DNA of 64,000 bases from Chinchilla lanigera (Eukaryota > Chordata > Mammalia > Rodentia > Chinchillidae): NCBI RefSeq assembly GCF_000276665.1, contig NW_004955415.1:31660382-31724381 (forward strand), written 5' to 3'. Made by a program: the position numbers and the translations under genes. The notes below the pieces were generated by a model, which searched no databases, was not told where the DNA came from, and saw only the letters and a list, made by a program, of their open reading frames with translations. Positions 56,366 to 64,000 of this stretch are shown piece by piece. Positions within the stretch are counted from its first letter, which is position 1, and the number at the start of each line of letters is the position of its first letter.

Positions 56366-56498
56366 TCAGCAGGAACATTTCCGCTCACAAATCCAATACG
56401 TGGTTTTGGTGCAGGAGAGATCGTTCCAGGTGCCGCCTTTATTCATACTGGCGCAGTCTTCTCCCAGGTTGTTGTTGGGTTCCTGCGGCTCCCAGAAG
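56366..56498 (-). CDS. CLEC17A: CLEC17A last exon: C-terminal half of C-type lectin domain
   Basis: A 133-nt coding part, acceptor 'cctccacccag', phase 2 start, stop TGA at 56366-56368. The 43 residues begin FWEPQEPNNNLGEDC and end YWICERKCSC. They contain the EPN motif typical of mannose-type Ca2+-dependent sugar binding and the WND motif that completes the calcium site, plus the conserved CTLD cysteines. The GGTWNDLSC and ICERKCSC endings match CLEC17A (prolectin), a mannose/fucose-binding type II receptor of proliferating B cells. The assignment is also supported by ZNF333 lying nearby in the same orientation. Confidence 0.87.
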
Positions 56499-56679
56499 CT
56501 GGGTGGAGGAAGCAGTGGGAAAGGAAGATAAACAAAGGGAGCACAAGGGATTTTTCTGGACTGGCAACTATATGCCGTTATGCACTTGTCAAAATACAAC
56601 GCAAAGAGTGAACTGGGGACTTCCGTTAATAATAATGCATCCACCAAAAAAAAAAAAAAAAAGATGGAAATCTAAATAG

Positions 56680-57067
56680 GCATGAAGATCTATGCCTGTA
56701 ACTTCAGCTACTGGAAAGGCTGAAGCAGTAGGATTGTAAGTTTGAGCCCAGCCTGAGCTACTTAGCAAGACCTTGCCCCAAAATAAAAAAATTAAAAGGC
56801 TGGGAATGCAGCTCAGTAGTGGGGCCCTTGCCCACCACACACAATGCCCCGACACCACAAAGAAAAAAAAAAGAAGCCAAATGTGATGGCTCATGCCTAT
56901 AATCCCAGCATTCTGGGAGGCTGAAGCAAGAGGACTGCAAAGTCAAGACCAGCCTGGGCAATTTTGTGACTTAGCGAGACCTGGTTTCAAAATAAAAAAT
57001 TAAAAAACAGTTGGGGAGTTCACTCAGTATGAAGGCTCTGGGTTCAACCCCAAGTACCACCAAAAAA
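56680..57067 (+). repeat. two B1-dID SINEs in the CLEC17A intron
   Basis: Copies at about 56680-56868 and 56875-57065, each with a B1 left part and an ID right part ('ggctgggaatgcagctcagtag' and 'cagttggggagttcactcagtatgaagg'). Confidence 0.87.
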
Positions 57068-57280
57068 AAAGGAAAGGAAAAGAAGGAAGGAAGGGAGGGA
57101 GGGAGGGAAGGAGGGAGGAGGAAGCAGGGAGGAAGGGGAAGAAAAGGAAAGGGAGGGAGGGAAAAGGAAGGAAAGGGAAGGGAGAGGAAGGAAGAAAGAC
57201 GAAGAGGAAGAAAGAAAGGAAAGGAGAGAAAGAAAGGGGAGGGACGAGGGAAGAGGAGGGCGGGAGAGGAGAGAAAAAAC
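57068..57280 (+). repeat. (GGAA)n/(GGGA)n purine tract, about 210 bases
   Basis: A nearly uninterrupted purine tract grown from the tail of a B1-dID. In the CLEC17A transcript it is a (TTCC)n pyrimidine tract starting about 100 bases after the GC donor. Open frames across it (both strands) are repeat artefacts. Confidence 0.95.
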
Positions 57281-57378
57281 CAGTCCTGACTCCCGCAACC
57301 ACACACCCCGCTGCCTTCTTGCCTCCCCACGGCTGAGTCCCTGGAGTACGCAGAGACCACAGGACCCCGGATACTTGC

Positions 57379-57488
57379 CTTAACGTGACAGGAGAGCCAT
57401 CCAGCCACCTCCAGTCCCCTTCTCGCTCTTTATCATTCAGCCCCAGCCAGTAAGTCCGCGAAGAGCCGTGAGCCGTGGCCACAAAATT
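57379..57488 (-). CDS. CLEC17A: CLEC17A penultimate exon: middle of C-type lectin domain
   Basis: A 110-nt exon with acceptor 'gtatttgcag' (57489-57490 is AG), phase 0 to phase 2. It encodes NFVATAHGSSRTYWLGLNDK and then GDWRWLDGSPVTL. The WLGL and W.W.DG motifs are the core of the long-form CTLD fold. The donor reads TTAAG|gcaagt: a GC donor, not GT. Using it joins Ser-Phe-Trp in frame to the next exon, whereas the nearby GT five bases on would shift the frame. The first CTLD exon and the stalk, membrane and cytoplasmic exons were not recognised and presumably lie mostly beyond the window. Confidence 0.87.
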
Positions 57489-57780
57489 CTGCAAATACAA
57501 ACTCCATGTAGCCATCACGGCGCCCACAGGATGAGCGCCCACCCTCACACGGACCCACACAGACAGGGCTTGTAGATGCTGCCCCAGCCCCTTCCAAGCC
57601 TCCGCGGGCTGCGCAGCTGGCTCACGACCTCCCCGCAAGTTTTGTCCTTCAACTTTCCCACGCAGCAGCACCGCGAGCATGCCGCTGGATGTGGGCGTGG
57701 TTTCCGGCCTTTAAGAGCGGTCTCAAGGGCTGGTGCTTGGGTCACTAGAGGCCCGGGCTGCTCCCAGGGAGTGATCTGAT
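57489..57780 (-). other. CLEC17A intron, GC-rich, no exon recognised
   Basis: Moderately CpG-rich sequence upstream of the CTLD exon. The minus-strand frame is open into the exon, but lacks the CYxFS.xxxSW signature expected for the first CTLD exon, so I read it as intron. Confidence 0.5.
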
Positions 57781-58420
57781 TCCCAGAGTGGCTGCCCTGC
57801 TCGGTCTCTGGCCTCCTGTCTTGCCATGTGATTGTTCCCTGTCACACTCTCATCGCCATCATGACGACGCCGCCAGGAGGATCCGCACCAGAGCTGGCAC
57901 CTCACAGTGTGGACTTTCAACCTCCCAAATAAAGAGCTAAATAAACCTCTTTTCTAGTCAGGTGAGGTGACACATGCCTGTAATAATAGCATTCCATTAT
58001 TAGGCAGCAGGATCGCAAGGTAGAGCCCAGAGGGAGCAACTTAGTGAAACTCTGTCTCAAAATTTAAAAGGGGAGGACCGGCAGGGACTGTGATGCTGCT
58101 CAGTGTGAAGGCTGCGGGTTCAATCCCTAGTACTGCAACAAACAAAAAATGTTTTTAATTTAAAAATCTCACATGTGGTGGCACACACCTATAATCCCAG
58201 CACCTGAGAGGCTCAGGCAGGAGGATCACCACAAGTTTAAGACCAGCCTGGGATATACAATGAGTTCAAGGCCAGCTGAACTGTATAGTGAGGCCCTCTC
58301 AAAAAATAAAAGAAAGAAAGAAATATTTAAATTTTTTAAAATAAATAAACCTCCTCTCTTTATAAAGTACACAACCTTGGGTATTTTGTTACAATAACTG
58401 AAAATCAACCAATACACATC
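57780..58420 (+). mobile_element. MaLR LTR 3' part split by two SINEs
   Basis: The LTR text reaches 'aaataaacctcttttct' at about 57939-57955 and resumes with 'aaataaacctcctctctttataaagtac' at about 58341. Between are a B1-dID (57957-58150) and a B1 (58165-58335). The repeated 'aaataaacctc' is probably the target duplication. Confidence 0.8.
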
Positions 58421-58424
58421 CTGT

Positions 58425-58575
58425 CTCAGCGTTTTCATTTGTAACAGCAGCTTCCTCCTAGGTAGTTAGGAGTTGATCTGCAGATTAAATGTGTAATAAA
58501 CTGAAAGTGTGCAGAACAGTGACCAGCATACAGCAGGTGCTGGGACATCTTAACATTTAACATTATTACTTGCAG
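58425..58575 (+). repeat. MIR SINE
   Basis: 'gttttcatttgtaacagc...gattaaatgtgtaataaactgaaagtgtgcagaacagtgaccagcatacagcaggtgctgg' follows MIR order. Confidence 0.75.
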
Positions 58576-58794
58576 TAACATTTTTAGCCATAGTAACTCA
58601 TGGGGCATTGTTGCTTTGCCTGGTATTCTGACCCACTCTACATCCTTAATCTGCATCTACACAGCTAAGGGTTTCATGGAATTTTTTTAAGTGAAGGGAA
58701 AACAAAAGCAGAAGGGAAGGGGGCTTCCTGGCCAGGGCATAACAAATACTCAGGCTTTTGGAAGCAGAGAAAAGATTTGTGTCAAAAACAAAAG

Positions 58795-59405
58795 ACTGAG
58801 GTGGGCATGGTGGCACACACCTGTATGAGAGGCTGAGGCAGGAGGATCACAAGTCTGAGCCCAGCATGGGCAACTTAGCAACTGAGAAGGAACCTGTCTC
58901 AAAATAAAAATATAAAAAGGGCTGGGGATAGAGCTCAGTGCAAAGACTCTGGGTTCAACCTCTGGTACTGAAAAAAAAAAAAAAAAAAAGATTGGGGAGA
59001 AAATATGGTTAAAAGCAACTTAGCAAGACCCTGTCTCAAAAGAAAAAAGAGACTAGGGATGTAGGTCAGTGTGAGGCCCTGGGTTCAGTCTCCAGTACTG
59101 GAGAAAAAAAAAAAAGACTAGGGGAAAAATATGTTTAAAAGCAACTTCTCCCAGGCCGGGTGTGGTGGCATGCATCTGTAATCCCAGCACTCAGGAGGCT
59201 GAGGCAGGAGGATTGCTGTGTATTCGAGGCCAGCCTGGGCTACAAGGTGAGTTTAAACCCAGCCTGAACTCCATAGTGAGACCCTGCCTCAAAAAGACAA
59301 AACCAGGGGGCTGGGGATTTAGCTCAGTGGCACAGCACCTGCCTGGCAAGCGCAAGGTCGTGAGCTTGATTCCCGGCACTGGAAACAAAACAAACAAACA
59401 AAAAA
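58795..59405 (+). repeat. cluster of four SINEs
   Basis: B1-dID (58798-58990), B1-dID right-half fragment (59010-59115), B1-type (59153-59305) and a young ID (59309-59400, 'ggggctggggatttagctcagtggcacagc'). The phrase 'taaaagcaacttagcaagacc' / 'taaaagcaacttctccc' recurs around the middle copy. Confidence 0.9.
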
Positions 59406-59858
59406 ACAATAAAATACAAATTCATTTCAAATGTACAGGGAACATCCTCTAGTATAGAGGACATATCAAGCAATAAAACAAACCTAAATACAAATAAAAG
59501 GGCTGAAAAGCAACTTCTATACGTCTGTCCAGGCAAATTAATTTATAGTGGTAAAGGAAATCATAGTGGTGGTGGCACGTGGTAAGGAGGTTTCACTAGG
59601 AAAGGAGCATGGGAGGACTTTCCAGGGAGGAGGAAACATTATGAACCTTGGTTGGGTTCATAGCTACATCTGTCAAAACACGACCCTAACGCCTCTTACT
59701 CTATGCAAATCACACATGCACACACTCAGACCAGCTGAGAAAGGCTATTCAGGATGTGGGGAGCAGAAACAGCATCGGAAGGAAACTGTGAGCGTGCAGA
59801 CATGGTGGGCTGAAGAAAGAGGAACCCCAACAGTGTCCCCGGTGAGCCTCAAGGTATG

Positions 59859-59900
<42 letters not shown>

Positions 59901-60060
59901 ACACACACACAGATTTGGGAACTCTAAAAAGCAGAAGCAATCTAGGCACTATTTCCTACTTAAAGCCCCAGAAGATATTAGAAACCAGAGAGAGGTGAGG
60001 CCTGTTTGCCTGTGTAGTACATCAAAATGAATGGAGCCTTGATAGTTTCATGGTGATTTT
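59406..60060. other. DNA with (AC)n microsatellite, no gene seen
   Basis: Contains an (AC)n tract at 59862-59912. The 160-codon plus-strand frame across it translates the dinucleotide repeat and has no recognisable domain. Confidence 0.5.
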
Positions 60061-60079
60061 TTGTGAGGTTTTTGTTTTG

Positions 60080-60205
60080 TTTTGGTTGGCTGGTTGGTTG
60101 GTTGGTTGGTTGGTTGGTTGTTTTTTGGTTCCGGGAATGGAACCCAGGGTCTTGCACATGCTACACAAGAGCTCTACCACTGAGCTGCACCCCAGTGCTC
60201 TCACA
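60080..60205 (-). repeat. ID SINE with (GGTT)n tail
   Basis: (ggtt)n at 60085-60120 followed by the reverse ID text 'ggttccgggaatggaacccagggtcttgcacatgctacacaagagctctaccactgagctgcacccc'. Confidence 0.88.
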
Positions 60206-60424
60206 GTGTGGTATAGCCCAAAATAAAGCAGGAGGAGCTAAAAGACCCCTGCACCCAAAAACAGCAGGGAAGTTGACAGAGACACATCCAGACAGGAAAG
60301 GCCACGCTGACAGCCTGGTGTGTCCTTTGGGTAGCCCAGGTGTTACAGTGACTGAGAACCAGAAAACCAGAAAAGCCAGAAGCTATGCTCTACCCCTGAG
60401 GGTAGCTGAGGAGGACAGAACTCA

Positions 60425-61090
60425 GGCAGGCAGGGTACTGCACACCTGTAATCCCAGCACTGAGGGAGGCTGAGGCAGAGGAGAGGCAAGTTTGATCCCT
60501 ACCTGGGCAACTTAGTGGGACCCTGTCTCAAAATTTAAAAAAAAAAAAAGAATATTTAAAAGAGGTAGAGATGTACCCTAGTGGTAGAGTATACCAGGGT
60601 TCCACAGACAGTTCCAGAAAAAAGAGGAGGAAGAGCAGGAAGAAGAGAATGAGGAGCGGTACACACCTATAATCCCAGCACACAAGAGGCTGAGGCAGGA
60701 TCACCATGAATTCCAGGCCATTCTGGGCTACATAGTGAGTCCAAGGCTACCCTGAACCATGTAGTGAAACCATGTCTCAAAAAACAAAACAAAAAGAGAG
60801 AAAATTCACCACGGACCACACACACACACTGATTAGAACAATGCCTTGAACTTAGATGTTCAGAAAACACTAGTTTAATTAATTAATTTATAAGTAAACT
60901 ATGTACTTTACACAGATTATCTTATTCACTATTCATCATGATCACTGAAACATTATTTTTTTGAGAAAGGGTCTCTGTGCTGTCCAGGTTGGCCTCAAAT
61001 TCCTAGGCTTAGAGAATCCTCTTGCCTCAGCCTCCTGGGTAGCGAGGACTATAGGTACTCACCCCCATTCCCAGCTCTAGTATTATTAAA
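60425..61090. repeat. three SINEs
   Basis: B1-dID on plus (60425-60650), B1-type on plus (60655-60790) and a B1 on minus (60955-61080, 'ttgagaaagggtctctgtgctgtccaggttggcc'). Confidence 0.88.
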
Positions 61091-61199
61091 GCAGTTTTGT
61101 AGAAGCGAAAACTAAAATACAGAGAGATGAAATAACTTATCCAGAATCAGTCAGTAAATGTCTCAGTAGATACCAACTTGTAGTAAAGATACCACAGGC

Positions 61200-61480
61200 C
61201 AAGGCCAGATGCAGTGGAACATACCAATGGTATTTCCAACTACCCAAGAGGCTGAGGCAGGAGGATTAAAAATTCAAGGTTATCCTCAGCAATTTACCAA
61301 GACCCTATCTCAAAATAAAAAATAAAAAGGGCAATTTACCAAGACCCTATCTCAAAATAAAAAATAAAAAGCGCGGGGGGTTTCCACAACCAATCAGCTG
61401 AGTAGTAGAATTCTTGCCTAACATGCACAAAGCCCTGGGTTCTACTCCCAGCACCACAAAAAAATAAATAAATAAAGACA
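61200..61480 (+). repeat. B1-dID with internal duplication
   Basis: 'ggccagatgcagtggaacataccaatgg...', with 'gcaatttaccaagaccctatctcaaaataaaaaataaaaag' present twice in tandem (61289-61329 and 61331-61371) before the ID half (61395-61455). Confidence 0.85.
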
Positions 61481-61759
61481 ACAAGGACCAGATACATGTT
61501 CTCCTCTACCTTGGTCCTTCTTCAGAAGAAAAATGGACCTCAGCTGACTGAGATTAAATGTCCACCATCCTGGTAGACTAGGAGTTCCAAAGAATAACAA
61601 ATGCATGAAACATTTCTCATGAACCTGAGTTTAGAGAAATATGATTTGTACTTGCTCCACTGACATCTTCTAATTTAAGCCATTTCAGTGATGCTATGAA
61701 ACAGAAGAATTTTAAAAATAGAAGGGATATGAAGGGGAAAAAAAAAACAATAAGATGGT

Positions 61760-61845
61760 AAGGACTAGGAACACAGCTTAATGATAGAGCCCTTGCCTAG
61801 AGTGCATAAAGTCCTAGGTTCCATCTCCAGCCCTGGAAAGTAATA
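61760..61845 (+). repeat. ID SINE, diverged
   Basis: 'aaggactaggaacacagcttaatgatagagcccttgcctagagtgcataaagtcctaggttcc...ccagccctgg'. Confidence 0.75.
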
Positions 61846-61929
61846 ATATGGTAGACTGAACCCAACCAAATCAACAATTATATTAAATGTAAATGGTCTT
61901 TTACATTATATTAAATGTAAAAACACCAA

Positions 61930-62103
61930 TTAAGCCAGATGTGGCAGCGCACGGCTGTAATCCCAGCATCAGAAGGCTGAGGCAAGAGGATTGTTGTGAG
62001 TCCAAGGCCAGCCTGGGATACAAAGTGAGCTCAAGACCAGCCTGAACTGCATAGCAAGACCCTGTCTCAAAAAGACAAAAATAAATAAATAAAAATAAAA
62101 ACA
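61930..62103 (+). repeat. B1-type SINE with target duplication
   Basis: 'gccagatgtggcagcgcacggctgtaatcccagcatcagaaggc...' ending in an (AAAT)n tail. 'aaaaacaccaatt' before (61918) and 'aaaaacaccagtt' after (62097) mark the duplication. Confidence 0.92.
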
Positions 62104-62129
62104 CCAGTTGTCAGGCATAGTGACACACA

Positions 62130-62600
62130 ACTGTACAGCTGACCCCCCAAAATTCATGGAGGTTACGTTCCTAGAGCACCCTCAAATTGTGAAAAGCCGC
62201 AAACTCTAGACATATATGGTCAGAAAAATGACTATAATGTCTATGTTTACAGTTTAAACCCTAAATATCTATGTCTGCTGCAGTTATGTAATTTAATAAA
62301 ATGCTGCAGTAATGGAACCTTAGAAGGTGTAGGGCATTTTAGCGAATCTTAGGGATCTTAGGGCTTTAAGAAGAACAAAACTGCGAACACTGTAGGTAAC
62401 TACAGGCGATACACTAACCTCTCATGTAGGAGAATACCAGTGAAGGGTTACAGAGCAGCAGCCAATCAGCAGCAAGGATACTGAATAATGCTCTCGGACT
62501 GGCTACACGCAAACCTTGCGCCAAAAAACAATTGCAGAGGATATTTGCAGTTTCTGCGAATTGCGGGGGGTTTCCACAAACAATTACTACTTAAATTATA
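62130..62600 (+). mobile_element. Tigger-like DNA transposon relic
   Basis: The ends are imperfect inverted repeats: 'gctgaccccccaaaattcatggaggtt' at the left, and 'gcgaattgcggggggtttcc' at the right, with a 'gtgaaaagccgcaaact' subterminal motif. It is probably a Tigger relative; the exact subfamily is not assigned. Confidence 0.5.
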
Positions 62601-62654
62601 AGGAAAACTCCCCGAACCACTGAGGCTGAGAACTCTGAACCCTAACTTCCTGGG

Positions 62655-62795
62655 GATATACTGAAATCTCAGCACTCGGAAGACTGAGGCAGGAGGATCG
62701 AAGCGAGTTCGAGGCCAGCCTGAGCTTTGTAGAGAATTAAGGGCCAGCCTGAACTACAGAGCCAGACGCTGGCTCAAAAATGAACACTCTCTGCA
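62655..62795 (+). repeat. B1-type SINE
   Basis: 'atactgaaatctcagcactcggaagactgaggcaggaggatcgaagcgagttcgaggccagcctgagc...' ending 'gctggctcaaaaatg' immediately before the GAPDH pseudogene. Confidence 0.85.
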
Positions 62796-62799
62796 GCAG

Positions 62800-63890
<1,091 letters not shown>

Positions 63891-64000
63891 CCAGAGATTA
63901 TCAGATGAGGTGTTTTCAAACCCAAGACCTAACTAGGTACTGTTTAGAAGAAGCTTGTGGTAAAAATAATGCCTACGTAAATTAAAACTGAAAGGATGGA

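Noticed and set aside
57024..57680. A 218-codon minus-strand frame around the CLEC17A exon
   Set aside because: Only 57379-57488 is exon. The rest is intron read-through, including the (TTCC)n tract.
59548..60030. A 160-codon plus-strand frame
   Set aside because: It contains an (AC)n translation (alternating His-Thr) and has no recognisable domain or splice support.

Overview
This window is nuclear DNA of a placental mammal, almost certainly a non-murid rodent. It is AT-rich and full of interspersed repeats. The SINEs are diagnostic: tRNA-Ala-derived ID elements ('ggggctggggatttagctcagcgg...'), B1-type (7SL-derived) elements with an internally repeated right half, and composite B1-dID elements. 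That set suggests the beaver, kangaroo-rat, squirrel or dormouse side of the rodents; Castor is a guess. Older MIR, L2, MaLR LTR, Tigger and hAT relics are also present.

Two protein-coding genes are recognisable, both on the minus strand. ZNF333 (4.3-25.3 kb) is a KRAB C2H2 zinc-finger repressor gene. I traced ten exons with splice sites: a short exon ending in the ATG, a first KRAB-A/KRAB-B/linker module, two linker exons, a second KRAB-A/KRAB-B/linker module, and a terminal exon with ten zinc fingers. Its promoter is probably the CpG island at 24.8-25.5 kb. The first KRAB-B exon carries an in-frame TGA, but exon phases allow it to be skipped in frame. CLEC17A (prolectin) enters from the right edge; only its last two C-type-lectin exons (57.49-56.37 kb) are recognised, and they are joined across a GC-AG intron. 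The same two genes lie near each other and in the same orientation in human 19p13.12, with ADGRE3 between them. I see no ADGRE3 here.

Layout: 0-2.2 kb, antisense L1 (ORF2 N-terminus and upstream sequence). 2.2-4.3 kb, old L1/MIR/Tigger relics. 4.3-25.3 kb, ZNF333 with introns full of MaLR LTRs, SINEs and an L1 3' end. 22.5-29.0 kb, two copies of an ERV gag-pro-derived retroposon in opposite orientation, flanking the ZNF333 CpG island. 29.8-39.4 kb, two antisense L1 copies with many SINE insertions. 39.5-51 kb, dense SINE/LTR mosaic, including an ERV LTR at 41 kb and a three-level nested LTR stack at 47.2-48.6 kb. 51.4-52.0 kb, a second, orphan CpG island. 52.4-56.3 kb, L1 3' end and SINEs. 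56.3-57.5 kb, CLEC17A exons. 57.7-62.8 kb, SINE-rich CLEC17A intronic or flanking DNA. 62.8-63.9 kb, a GAPDH processed pseudogene.

No CRISPR, operon or prokaryotic feature is present, and I found no convincing new biological system. The most useful observations are the broken but bypassable KRAB module of ZNF333, the GC-AG intron of CLEC17A, the LINE-mobilised gag-pro retroposons bracketing a promoter, and the unassigned CpG island at 51.4-52.0 kb.
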